17,394 nt of DNA from Synergistaceae bacterium UBA1037. GTDB lineage: Bacteria > Synergistota > Synergistia > Synergistales > Synergistaceae. The notes below the pieces were generated by a model, which had not been told where the DNA came from, did not search any database, and saw nothing but the letters and a program-made list of their open reading frames with translations. How positions within the stretch are numbered: the stretch's first letter is position 1; every line of letters begins with the position of its first letter. Shown piece by piece: positions 1 to 7,756 of the stretch. The position numbers were made by a program, and so were the translations under genes. The DNA lies in NCBI GenBank assembly GCA_002316795.1, contig DCEE01000064.1:3417-20810 (forward strand). The letters are read 5' to 3'.

Positions 1-162
1 AATATGATCCTTTCGAGGATAAATCCTTTGATTGAATTTAAAGACATTCCCTTCCCCGTCACATTTGAAAAGATCATCATGACTGAAAAGTCAGCAATAA
101 TGACCGGAAAACCAAAGGAATTTAAAGGCGGAAAGACATGGCACTGGGAAAAACAAAAATAA
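1..162 (+). CDS. 3' end of a DUF2993-like protein gene (partial)
   Basis: An open frame runs from the window edge to TAA at 160-162, giving 53 residues of a C-terminus. The 5' part lies outside the window. The tail reads INPLIEFKDIPFPV near the start, then VTFEKIIMTEKSAIMTGKP. This resembles the last two strands of DUF2993 (LmeA-type) exported lipid-binding proteins, which often end in INPxxDxxxLPxPVxLxxxxxxxGxLxxxG. The frame stops 31 bases before a strong intrinsic terminator, which supports real coding. The family call rests on a short pattern only. The frame and stop are secure; the function is tentative. Confidence 0.5.
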   Translation, partial: NMILSRINPLIEFKDIPFPVTFEKIIMTEKSAIMTGKPKEFKGGKTWHWEKQK

Positions 163-193
163 ATAAAATGCTCCTGAATACGCATAAACAAAT

Positions 194-231
194 AAAATGC
201 TCTGCCGGCGATCTGGCGGAGCATTTTGATT
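194..231 (+). terminator. Intrinsic terminator after the partial upstream gene
   Basis: A 13-bp stem (194-206 with 215-227, one G-U pair) encloses an 8-base loop. The 3' arm ends in TTTT and is followed by GATTTT. It lies 32 bases after the stop at 162 and isolates the origin region from upstream transcription. The left arm overlaps the second copy of a 13-base direct repeat (161-173 and 190-202, AAATAAAATGCTC). Confidence 0.8.
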
Positions 232-904
232 TTATGAAATAGTCAAATAAAGTCTAAGCCTATATACTCTGTTGTGGTTTTTTGACTGAATAAAAACCGG
301 ATGTGACCTCTAAATACTTGTTGCCGCTACTATCTGTTGGATACCCACAGACAAAAATCAGATATCGTCCAATAATACTTATGGTGTTCGGTGTCAGGAT
401 CTGCAATATTGTTTTCGTTCCGTCTATGAATTGTGTTTTTCTTGATCCAAATTATTATTTTCTGAATTATTGCCAACATACACACATTTTCTATCCACAT
501 CATGTGGATAAAGTGAGGCCTGGTTTGTCTTTCGGCTTCCTCCGCGGTTGTTCACAGAAATCACAAACCGGACTCTCTGATATGGTTGTTCCCAAAATCA
601 GCGTTTGTTTACATATTAGTATCATCATATCCACAAAACAGCCTTGAGTGGGCAGAGATTATCCACGCTTTGAAAATCTTAATGGTCATTTATGGTCAGT
701 TTATATTGACTTTGTTATATTTTACGCTTGTGCTATAGTTCTGCAGTTTTGCTTATTCCACAAAACATCAGCCATTGTTTGTGGATATGTGTATATGTAA
801 TGTGGATTTAAATAGTTTTTTGATTTTCTCAGAGAGAGATCTTCATGATACAATTGTTCGGACAGACTTCCTTCGTAATTATCTGTCCCTCGGGGTGAAT
901 ATTG
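228..904. other. Intergenic origin region upstream of dnaA (oriC part 1)
   Basis: About 680 bases hold no credible gene. DnaA-box-like 9-mers (consensus TTATCCACA) cluster in it. Forward matches are at 491-499 (one mismatch), 627-635 (one), 659-667 (one), and weaker ones at 341-349, 548-556 and 754-762. Reverse matches are at 503-511 (perfect), 780-788 (one mismatch) and 801-809 (two). Positions 685-722 are very AT-rich. A 7-bp inverted repeat (276-282/292-298) lies near the left end. Box clustering next to dnaA is the usual mark of a bacterial origin. Whether replication starts here or in the dnaA-dnaN gap cannot be told from sequence alone. Confidence 0.75.
712..739 (+). promoter_or_regulatory. 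Candidate dnaA promoter
   Basis: A possible -35 TTGTTA (712-717) is followed by a 16-base spacer and the -10 TATAGT (734-739), with an extended -10 TG at 731-732. Transcription would start near 746 and give a leader of about 160 bases. DnaA-box-like sites at 754-762, 780-788 and 801-809 lie in this leader, where bound DnaA could repress its own gene, as known in other bacteria. The autoregulation is inferred. Confidence 0.4.
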
Positions 905-2245
905 ATGACCAAAGATCTGGATATTTTGTGGAACGAATTCAAGACTCACTGTGTAGAAGCTATTTCCGGCACTGACAGCGCCATTAAAACATATCTTGAC
1001 ACATGCCTTCCCGTTTCAATAAAGGAGGGGATACTTGTCTTGGATGTTCCCACCCCGTTTGCCAAAGAACAGATCAAATCCCGCTTTCTTGATGACATGA
1101 AAGGTCTTCTGTCTGAGACCGGATTTGGTTCAGGCATCGAGATAGAGGTCAGCCAGGAGATAAAGGAGGACATCGGCGCTGCCGGAAGGGCTGTTGCTGC
1201 GGCTGCGCCCGCTAAGCTTTCGCTCAGCAGGAACGGACTTAATCCAAATTACGTCTTTTCATCCTTTGTAGTCGGAAAATCGAACAGGCTGCCTCACGCG
1301 GCATGCCTTGCGGTGGCGGAATCACCCGGAATAGCCTATAATCCCCTCTTTATTTGGGGAAAGGTTGGTCTGGGCAAGACGCATTTGATGCATGCGATAG
1401 GACACCACACTGAAAAGACCCAGCCGAATACAAAGGTCCTTTATGTGAGTGCTGAAAAATTTACAAACGACCTTATCACATCCATAAGAAATAACACAAA
1501 CAATGAATTCAGGTCACGCTACAGGGAACTTGATGTCCTGATGATCGACGACATACAGTTCATAGCGGGCAAGGAACAGACCCAGGAGGAAGTATTCCAC
1601 ACATTCAATGCCCTCCACAATTCAAAAAAACAGGTAATTATAAGTTCAGACAGGCCTCCCAGAGATATACAGGGAGTGGAGGACAGACTTGTTTCCCGTT
1701 TTGAGTGGGGTCTTGTCACCGACATACAGCCGCCGGATCTTGAGACAAGAGTTGCGATACTCCAGAAGAAGGCAGAAATTAAAAATTATAAGATACCGGA
1801 TGACATCATTCTTTTTATTGCCCAGAACATCCCCAGCAACATAAGGGAACTTGAAGGCGCACTCAACAGGATAGTCGCTTGTTCTGAGTTCAACTCGGAC
1901 CCGATGACTATGGAGAACGTATCTGTGTGGCTGAAAGACCTCCTGCATGATACGCGTTCCGGTCCTGTCAATATCGGGCTTATCCAGCAGCTGGTGGCGG
2001 AGACCTTCGGCATCTCCACAGACGATCTTCTGTCTCCGAAAAGGACCGCAGATCTTGCCCTGGCTAGGCAGGTGGCAATGTATCTGGCAAGAAACAGGAC
2101 CGGAGAAAGCCTTCAACAGATAGGCTACGCATTCAACAAGAAGGATCACACGACCGTTATCCACGCATGTAAAAAAGTTGAAGAACTTCTGAAAAATGAT
2201 CTGCGTGTACGTTCTTTTGTGGATAATGTTGTAAGCAAGCTGTAG
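905..2245 (+). CDS. dnaA: Chromosomal replication initiator protein DnaA
   Basis: DnaA is the AAA+ ATPase that binds DnaA boxes, melts the origin and helps load the replicative helicase. The 446-residue product has domain I (about 1-75), a short Ala-rich linker (about 95-105), and an AAA+ domain with Walker A GKVGLGKT (about 152-159) and Walker B LMIDDIQF (acidic pair about 215-216). The C-terminal domain IV carries the DnaA signature KKDHTTVIHACKK (about 412-424), which reads DnaA boxes. I chose ATG 905 over TTG 902 because GGGGTG at 892-897 sits 7 bases before the ATG. The gene heads the replication operon and is flanked on both sides by DnaA boxes. Two further boxes lie inside its 3' end (2158-2166 and 2218-2226). 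The length is typical of the family. Confidence 0.98.
   Translation: MTKDLDILWNEFKTHCVEAISGTDSAIKTYLDTCLPVSIKEGILVLDVPTPFAKEQIKSRFLDDMKGLLSETGFGSGIEIEVSQEIKEDIGAAGRAVAAAAPAKLSLSRNGLNPNYVFSSFVVGKSNRLPHAACLAVAESPGIAYNPLFIWGKVGLGKTHLMHAIGHHTEKTQPNTKVLYVSAEKFTNDLITSIRNNTNNEFRSRYRELDVLMIDDIQFIAGKEQTQEEVFHTFNALHNSKKQVIISSDRPPRDIQGVEDRLVSRFEWGLVTDIQPPDLETRVAILQKKAEIKNYKIPDDIILFIAQNIPSNIRELEGALNRIVACSEFNSDPMTMENVSVWLKDLLHDTRSGPVNIGLIQQLVAETFGISTDDLLSPKRTADLALARQVAMYLARNRTGESLQQIGYAFNKKDHTTVIHACKKVEELLKNDLRVRSFVDNVVSKL
2158..2226. promoter_or_regulatory. DnaA boxes inside the 3' end of dnaA
   Basis: TTATCCACG at 2158-2166 (one mismatch, plus strand) and TGTGGATAA at 2218-2226 (perfect box, minus strand) lie in the last 90 bases of dnaA, just before the dnaA-dnaN gap. 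They could extend the downstream half of the origin. Such short matches can also arise by chance in coding DNA. Confidence 0.4.
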
Positions 2246-2471
2246 ATTCAAGTTTTTTTTCGTGTATATTTTTGCGATTAAAATATAATTTTGCTCTTGC
2301 TGTCGCTTTTTTGTGTATAGTGTGGATGGATCAAGTTTCTGCCTCAATTTTTGTCCACAGAATTAAATCAATGACTGCAAGCGTTTTACGGCATTTTCAA
2401 CAAATCCACAGCCTCTACTACGCCTATTACTTTTTTTGATATTATATAGATAAGAGCAGGAGGTCATCCTA
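2246..2471. other. dnaA-dnaN intergenic origin region (oriC part 2, candidate unwinding element)
   Basis: This 226-base AT-rich gap holds DnaA-box-like sites at 2321-2329 (reverse, TGTGGATGG), 2351-2359 (TTGTCCACA, one mismatch) and 2402-2410 (AAATCCACA, two mismatches). Directly after the last box come GCC and the triplets CTA CTA CGC CTA TTA CTT (2415-2432), then a T-rich, AT-only stretch to about 2452. The order box, short GC segment, trio run, AT tract matches the basal unwinding system described for Bacillus subtilis, where DnaA assembles on DnaA-trios to open the duplex. The pattern is visible here; its function is inferred. Confidence 0.6.
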
Positions 2472-3638
2472 ATGAAACTTTTGATAAACAAAAAATTATT
2501 CCTCCAGAGCTGGGGACTTGCTGAAAGAAGTACTTCTAGTTCCAGCTCAATGAGTATCCTTTCATCTGTTCTTGTAAAAGCGGATAGGGATAAGGTAACG
2601 CTTCAGGCAACAGATATAAGAACTTCTATAATTTGCTCTGCATCCGGTGTTAACGTCCTTGAACCGGGAGAAGCGGTATTTCCTGTAAAAATAGTCAGTG
2701 AGCTCTTTAAGAAATCGCCCGGAGAGGAATTTAACCTTACTGTATCCGACGGTAAGGTAATACTTAAGGCCGGCAGGAGCAAATATAACTTCAGCACATA
2801 TCCGGTAAGGGAATTTCCTTCGTTGCCTACATCTGCAGGTGCGGAACTTTTTTGTAAGCTTTCTGTCGGAGAACTCGCGGAGGTAATTGAAGAGGGTACA
2901 CTGGCAGCTTCGTCAGGAGAGGAATTTCCTCTTTATCTTTCTTCGGCTAATTTCCAGATATCCAGCGGACGTCTGAATATAGTTTCTACCGATACAAGGA
3001 GGCTTGCCCTCTCCGGTTCGGCTGTAAGCGAAAGTGTGGACTCCGACAGCGCCCTTCTGCCTATGAAGGGTATCAAGGAGATACAGAGGATCCTTGCTTC
3101 CCTGAACCCGGAGTATATGGTGGAGATACTTTATGATGACGCTCAGTTTTATTTCAGGGCTGACAATGTTGAATTTACAGTGAGAAGGGTCGAATCGCAC
3201 TTCCCTGCTTACGAAAAGATCCTCCCCAAAAACCATCTGACGACTGCAGTCCTTGACAGGGGAGATCTAATCTCTGCACTGGAAAGGGTCGATGTGATAG
3301 TAAAAGATTACAACAGAATGGTCATTCTCGACGTAGCAAAGGAAAACAGGTTCGTCATGCGGGGAAGGGCCCCTGATTTCGGAAATGCCAAAGAAGAGAT
3401 TTATGCTGATATTTCGGGAGAAGACCTCAGGATAGCAGTAAATTCAAAGTTTTTTATGGAAGCACTTAAAGTTCTGAGGGATCCCCAGGTAAGGCTTTCT
3501 TTCAACGGCTCGTCTGGACATATGGTAGTCAGAAGGGCCGACAGTGAAAAATTCATCTGTTTGATAGCTCCTATCAACCTCACTGAAGATGAGCTTAATA
3601 TGGGTGATATTGAACCGGATTCCGGAGATGGGATATAG
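2472..3638 (+). CDS. dnaN: DNA polymerase III beta sliding clamp
   Basis: The beta clamp forms a ring dimer that tethers DNA polymerase III and other replication and repair proteins to DNA. The 388-residue product begins MKLLINKKLFLQSW and shows the threefold clamp layout. Family patterns include the stretch around FPVKIVSELFKK and the C-terminal IAPINL, which corresponds to the usual terminal MPMRL. A strong AGGAGG (2458-2463) lies 8 bases before ATG 2472. The protein continues about 18 acidic residues past the conserved end (TEDELNMGDIEPDSGDGI); the family normally stops at or just after this motif. The extra tail is encoded where the frame runs into recF, overlapping it by 11 bases. Otherwise the length is normal. 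Confidence 0.97.
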   Translation: MKLLINKKLFLQSWGLAERSTSSSSSMSILSSVLVKADRDKVTLQATDIRTSIICSASGVNVLEPGEAVFPVKIVSELFKKSPGEEFNLTVSDGKVILKAGRSKYNFSTYPVREFPSLPTSAGAELFCKLSVGELAEVIEEGTLAASSGEEFPLYLSSANFQISSGRLNIVSTDTRRLALSGSAVSESVDSDSALLPMKGIKEIQRILASLNPEYMVEILYDDAQFYFRADNVEFTVRRVESHFPAYEKILPKNHLTTAVLDRGDLISALERVDVIVKDYNRMVILDVAKENRFVMRGRAPDFGNAKEEIYADISGEDLRIAVNSKFFMEALKVLRDPQVRLSFNGSSGHMVVRRADSEKFICLIAPINLTEDELNMGDIEPDSGDGI

Positions 3639-4698
3639 CAGGGTAAGGTTCAACAATTTCAGAAATATTGAACCCCGGGAGATTAAGTGGTCCCCGGGGT
3701 TGAATTTACTTACGGGTCCGAACGGCTCAGGCAAGACCAACATACTTGAGGGCATAAACATTGTTTCAGGGTGGGGTCCGCTTGAACGGGGCACAAGATC
3801 ATCCTCTCTTCCGACATGGAACAGCGGGTCCTCGGAGGTACAGCTTACAGGTCAGCTTGATGACGAAAACGGAGAGATAATAAAGGTCAAGATCTCATCA
3901 AGATATACGGTCAGGATCGATGAAAGGTCCATCACAGCAACAGAACTCAGGTGGAAGATCCCTGTACTCTCCTTCCTGCCTAATGATATGTCGATAATAG
4001 AAGGGCCGGCTTCCTTCAGGAGAAGGTTGATGGATATGGTCCTTGCACTCATAGTCCCGGTTTATGCATCAAGGCTAAATGATTATAGGAGAGGGATCAG
4101 GCAGAAGACGGCGATCCTCAGGAACGGAGGGCGGACAGAACTTATAGACAGAGCGCTCCTTCCTCTCGCGTCATGGGTGTGGAAGATGCGGGAAGAGGCT
4201 CTCACAATGATCTCAGAGTCAATGAATGATATGTGCGGACTCCTGCCCTGTCCTACCGATATAAGCCTTTTGAGGGGGGGAGCGGGTACTTTGCCAGTTC
4301 CCGAAGAGGATTTCAGGTCTTCTCTGAGACTAAACAAATCAAGGGAAGAGGCCATGAAAGTTCCTATGGTCGGACCTCACAGGGACGATATCTTGATAAG
4401 GGCCAACGGCGCGCCTGCTGCGCTTTCCTTGAGCAGAGGCTTCAGAAGGCGCACAGCGATAGCACTGATACTGGCAGCAGCCGAAGGGGTCAGGAGGAAG
4501 CTTGGCAAAAACCCGGTGCTCCTTCTTGACGAGATAACAGCGGAACTTGATTCAGACGGCAGGAACATCCTGTTTTGTGCTCTGACAGAGAAAAATACGC
4601 AGGTTTTTGCCTCCACTGCGGAGCCCTTTGCTGAAAGTTTTCCGGGCAGGATTTACGGTATAGACTCAGGGAGAGTTGAAACTATCAATGAAGATTGA
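3628..4698 (+). CDS. recF: DNA replication and repair protein RecF
   Basis: RecF is an SMC/ABC-like ATPase that binds gapped DNA and helps load RecA with RecO and RecR. The 356-residue product has the N-terminal FRN motif (11-13), Walker A GPNGSGKT (30-37), an ABC signature region LSRGFRRR (about 267-275) and Walker B LLLDEITAELD (acidic pair about 301-302). I chose ATG 3628 because the product then starts MGYSRVRFNNFRN, the family's normal spacing to FRN. An in-frame ATG at 3589 would add 13 residues, and neither site has a well-spaced ribosome site (GGAG abuts 3628). The gene overlaps the end of dnaN, so translation is probably coupled, and it overlaps mnmG by 11 bases downstream. Confidence 0.95.
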   Translation: MGYSRVRFNNFRNIEPREIKWSPGLNLLTGPNGSGKTNILEGINIVSGWGPLERGTRSSSLPTWNSGSSEVQLTGQLDDENGEIIKVKISSRYTVRIDERSITATELRWKIPVLSFLPNDMSIIEGPASFRRRLMDMVLALIVPVYASRLNDYRRGIRQKTAILRNGGRTELIDRALLPLASWVWKMREEALTMISESMNDMCGLLPCPTDISLLRGGAGTLPVPEEDFRSSLRLNKSREEAMKVPMVGPHRDDILIRANGAPAALSLSRGFRRRTAIALILAAAEGVRRKLGKNPVLLLDEITAELDSDGRNILFCALTEKNTQVFASTAEPFAESFPGRIYGIDSGRVETINED

Positions 4699-6574
4699 AG
4701 ATGTGTATGACGTAATAGTTGTCGGAGGAGGTCACGCAGGCTGCGAGGCAGCGCTTTCAGCCGCACGTATGGGATCCAGGGTGCTCATGCTTAACCTCTA
4801 TCTGGACAACACAGCCATGATGCCGTGCAACCCTTCGATAGGCGGCCCCGCAAAAGGCCATCTGGTCAGAGAGATAGACGCGCTGGGCGGTGAGATGGCC
4901 AAAGCAGCCGACAGCTCCACTCACCATCTCAGATGGCTTAATACCTCCAAAGGACCGGCGGTAAGGACCTTAAGGGCACAATGTGACCCGGTAAAATATG
5001 GTAACCATTACAGGAAGGCTATTCTGACCTGCCCAAACCTTGAAGTCCATCAGGCAATGGCCACTGACCTTCTGGCCGAAAATGGAAAAATCACCGGTGT
5101 CAGGATAAGAACAGGGCAGACGTTTCTTTCAAAGACAGTCATTATAGCGACAGGAACATATCTTGCCGCCAGGATACATATAGGGCTCACCTCTTATAAA
5201 TCGGGGCCCCTGGGTATGGTCTCTGCCTCCGGTCTCTCAAAGAGCATAAGAATGAACGGCCTGAAGACAGGCAGGCTCAGGACGGATACTACCCCGAGAC
5301 TGCTTGCGGATTCCGTAGACTGGGATATGCTTGACCGACAGGAGAGCATTCGGGAGCCGGAATCATTTTCTCATTTCGGACCGAAAAGGATCTACCAGGG
5401 CATTATTTGCGCTCTTACGAGGACCAATGCGGATACGCATGAGGTAATGAGAAAGTACTTTGATCTCTCTCCCCTTGTACAAGGCACCCTAGACTCAGAA
5501 GGGCCGAGATATTGCCCTTCTATAGACGACAAGGTCATCAGGTTCCCGGAAAAGGATACTCATCCCGTTTTTCTTGAACCCATAAATCCTGAAGGCCGTG
5601 AGGTCTATATGCAGAATTTTTCTACATCGATGTGCCTTGAGGCCCAGTTTGAATCAGTCAGGACCCTGAGGGGGTGCGGATCTGCCCACATATTGAGGCC
5701 CGGATATGCCATAGAGTATGATTTCGTTGATCCCACCCAGCTCTATCCCTGGCTTGAAACCAAAAAGATCTCCGGCCTTTTCCTGGCGGGACAGATAAAC
5801 GGCACTTCAGGATACGAAGAAGCCGGAGCCCAGGGGCTTATGGCCGGGATCAACGCGGCACTGAAGGTAAAAGGCCTTGGGCCCCTGGTGCTGAGGAGAG
5901 ATCAGGCCTACATTGGGGTCCTCATTGATGACCTTGTGACCAAGGGAACTAAGGAGCCTTACAGGATGCTGACAAGCAGGTGCGAGTACAGGCTCCTGCT
6001 TCGTCACGACAACGCCGACGCCAGGCTCTCTCAGACAGGCAGGGAAATAGGCCTTCTGAAAGATGAAGAGTGGAACATACTTCAGGACAGATGGAAACGT
6101 ATTGAAGAAGAGACTGAAAGGATACTGAAGACCAGGATCCATGCAACGGAAGAGGTCAACCGGATCCTGCGGGGTGCAGGGTCTTCGCCAATTGACGAAA
6201 CCATGCCCGCAATAGAACTTCTCAGGAGGCCTGAAATAGGTTGGGAAGTTTTTTCGAATATTGCCTCATCATCGTTTGAAAAGGAACTGGGAGAGAGGAT
6301 ATCCGTCTCCGTCAAGTATGAGGGCTATATCGACAGGCAGATGCGCCAGGTGGAAAAATTCCGACGGATGGAAATTCTCAAATTTCCTGAGAATTTTGAT
6401 TTTGCACAGGTACACGGCCTCTCTGCCGAAGGGAGGCAGAAGCTGATAAAGTTCATGCCCGGCACCCTGGGACAGGCATCCAGAATATCAGGTATCCCTC
6501 CGACGGACATACAGCTTTTGTGGGTAGCTGTCGAGAGCAGGAGAAGGTCCGGGGAGAGTATTTCGAATGGCTGA
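4688..6574 (+). CDS. mnmG: tRNA uridine 5-carboxymethylaminomethyl modification enzyme MnmG (GidA)
   Basis: MnmG is the FAD protein that works with MnmE to place the carboxymethylaminomethyl group on wobble uridine 34 of certain tRNAs. The 628-residue product has the FAD-binding GGGHAGCEAA near its start (13-22), the family motif MPCNPSIGGPAKGHLVREID, the block RYCPSIDDKVIRF with its conserved cysteine, and GLFLAGQINGTSGYEEAGAQG. The C-terminal helical region that contacts MnmE and tRNA is present, and the length is normal. ATG 4688 follows AGGGAGAG (4668-4675) at 12 bases; an in-frame TTG at 4676 abuts that site and is unlikely. It overlaps recF by 11 bases. No mnmE is in the window, although the two genes are often neighbours near the origin. 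Confidence 0.97.
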   Translation: MKIEDVYDVIVVGGGHAGCEAALSAARMGSRVLMLNLYLDNTAMMPCNPSIGGPAKGHLVREIDALGGEMAKAADSSTHHLRWLNTSKGPAVRTLRAQCDPVKYGNHYRKAILTCPNLEVHQAMATDLLAENGKITGVRIRTGQTFLSKTVIIATGTYLAARIHIGLTSYKSGPLGMVSASGLSKSIRMNGLKTGRLRTDTTPRLLADSVDWDMLDRQESIREPESFSHFGPKRIYQGIICALTRTNADTHEVMRKYFDLSPLVQGTLDSEGPRYCPSIDDKVIRFPEKDTHPVFLEPINPEGREVYMQNFSTSMCLEAQFESVRTLRGCGSAHILRPGYAIEYDFVDPTQLYPWLETKKISGLFLAGQINGTSGYEEAGAQGLMAGINAALKVKGLGPLVLRRDQAYIGVLIDDLVTKGTKEPYRMLTSRCEYRLLLRHDNADARLSQTGREIGLLKDEEWNILQDRWKRIEEETERILKTRIHATEEVNRILRGAGSSPIDETMPAIELLRRPEIGWEVFSNIASSSFEKELGERISVSVKYEGYIDRQMRQVEKFRRMEILKFPENFDFAQVHGLSAEGRQKLIKFMPGTLGQASRISGIPPTDIQLLWVAVESRRRSGESISNG

Positions 6575-7052
6575 TATAAAAAATACCGAAGAGGCCCTCA
6601 AAAACAACGTCCCTTACAGCCTGAAGCTCTGTATGAAACTAGCTGAGCTTGAAAGCCACTGGCATGAAGTCGTTGGGGCGGCTGCTGCGGAAAGAAGCGC
6701 TCCGGTATCCTGCGAGTTCTCTGATGAGGGTCCAGTCATCTCTGTACACGTGGATTCCCCCGGCGTCCTGCCGGCCCTGATGTCCAGGAAACCCATTATT
6801 TCAAGGTCTGTCAGCAGATATTTGGAGGTAAAGGAGGTCAGGCTGGAGATAAAGGTTGGAAAGGTGAAAAGACTGTCTTCCGCCAAAGACCCACTACCCG
6901 ACCACCTCAGGCGCCCGCCTGTTCTGATCTCAGAAGCCAGCCTCCAAAAAAACATTCAGGAGATAAGCCCTGAAGTCAAAGACGAAGAACTTGCAGAAAG
7001 CCTGGCGAAATTAAAAACGGTGATTGAAAGACGGAATTTGAGGAAGAAATGA
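6567..7052 (+). CDS. DUF721 / DciA-like protein, probable replicative helicase loader
   Basis: The 161-residue product matches the DUF721 layout: an N-terminal helix with LAELESHWHEVVG, then APVSCEFSDEGPVISVHVDSP, where the family has its short KH-like fold, and a hydrophobic block LEVKEVRLEIKVGKV. DUF721 proteins include DciA, the ancestral loader of DnaB helicase in bacteria that lack DnaC or DnaI. The C-terminal third (about 110-161) is charged and probably poorly folded. GGGGAGAG (6551-6558) lies 8 bases before ATG 6567, which sits inside the end of mnmG (8-base overlap). Its place as last gene of the dnaA-dnaN-recF operon supports a replication role. Family recognition comes from the sequence pattern; the loader role is inferred. 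Confidence 0.75.
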   Translation: MADIKNTEEALKNNVPYSLKLCMKLAELESHWHEVVGAAAAERSAPVSCEFSDEGPVISVHVDSPGVLPALMSRKPIISRSVSRYLEVKEVRLEIKVGKVKRLSSAKDPLPDHLRRPPVLISEASLQKNIQEISPEVKDEELAESLAKLKTVIERRNLRKK

Positions 7053-7119
7053 CCACATCTGTTTTTTGTTGTTTCGGCAGCGATTTGAACAGTCATGCAG
7101 AATGCAGTAAAAATGCGGA

Positions 7120-7148
7120 TTGTAGCTGACAATCAACTAAGATATAAA
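7120..7148 (+). promoter_or_regulatory. Candidate promoter of the superoxide reductase gene
   Basis: TTGTAG (7120-7125) and TATAAA (7143-7148) are separated by 17 bases, 55 bases before the chosen start. The gap between the DUF721 gene and this one (7053-7202) holds no clear terminator or other structure. Confidence 0.35.
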
Positions 7149-7202
7149 AATATGAAAATATCATCAAAGTAAGTAAAAAAAAGAGAAATGGGGGCGTTTT
7201 TA

Positions 7203-7595
7203 ATGAAACTCGGTGATTTGATCCAGAGCGGAGACTTCAAAGGAGAAAAACATGTACCGGTAATAGAGGCTCCGGCAAAAGTTAAAGCGGGCGAGCCATT
7301 CAAAGTTTGCGTTTCAGTCGGAAAAGAGATTCCTCATCCGAATAAGCCAGAGCACTTCATAAGCTGGATACAGCTCTTTTACAAACCGGCTGACGGTAAA
7401 TTTGTGATCGAGCTTGCAAAGTTTGACTATACGGCACACGCAGCAGCAATGGATCCGGCAGCGCCCGGTCCTGCAATGACGGAACCAAGCAGCTGTGCGG
7501 TGATCAAGCTTGCGAAGTCGGGGACGCTGATCGTCCAGAGCTACTGCAACATACACGGGCTTTGGGAATCTTCGGCGGATATAGAGGTAGGATAA
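7203..7595 (+). CDS. Superoxide reductase (1Fe type, neelaredoxin-like)
   Basis: Superoxide reductase reduces superoxide to hydrogen peroxide without making oxygen, a defence typical of anaerobes. The 130-residue product is a single catalytic domain with no N-terminal desulforedoxin zinc/iron domain. The iron ligands are all visible: His17 in EKHVP, His45 in PHPN, His51 in PEHF, and Cys115 and His118 in CNIHG. The lid residues Glu15 and Lys16 are also present. Where many relatives read EHH, this one reads EHF; the second histidine is not a ligand. I chose ATG 7203 because GGGGG (7190-7194) is 8 bases upstream and the N-terminus then aligns with known members. An ATG at 7188 would add 5 residues and has only a weak site. 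The gene appears monocistronic, with its own terminator. Confidence 0.93.
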   Translation: MKLGDLIQSGDFKGEKHVPVIEAPAKVKAGEPFKVCVSVGKEIPHPNKPEHFISWIQLFYKPADGKFVIELAKFDYTAHAAAMDPAAPGPAMTEPSSCAVIKLAKSGTLIVQSYCNIHGLWESSADIEVG

Positions 7596-7626
7596 AAACA
7601 TTCCCGGCCTGAAGGATAACAGTTAC

Positions 7627-7662
7627 AAAATAGGGAGGGCACACGCCTTCCCTATTTTTATA
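7627..7662 (+). terminator. Intrinsic terminator after superoxide reductase
   Basis: A 14-bp stem with one G-U pair (7627-7640 with 7645-7658) closes a 4-base ACAC loop and runs directly into a T-run. It begins 31 bases after the stop codon. The stem starts with AAAA and ends with TTTT, so it may also act on the minus strand. Confidence 0.85.
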
Positions 7663-7756
7663 TATTTGGAATAAAATATGTCCGGGAATTGTTCCTGATC
7701 CCATAAATACTTACATTTAATGATAATTTACATAAATGTAGATAAATTTTCTTGGG

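Noticed and set aside
303..647. Plus-strand 114-codon open frame upstream of dnaA
   Set aside because: It lies across the DnaA-box cluster, has no ribosome site, and its translation is rich in Tyr, Ile and Cys with no family resemblance; it is best explained as non-coding AT-rich origin DNA.
1646..2347. Minus-strand 233-codon open frame opposite dnaA and the dnaA-dnaN gap
   Set aside because: It lies against conserved dnaA coding sequence and origin DNA and has no recognisable product.
7716..7740. Possible Fur box (TGATAAT-like) before the binding-protein gene
   Set aside because: Only one half-site fits; the second half matches at 3 of 7 positions in an AT-rich region, which chance explains.
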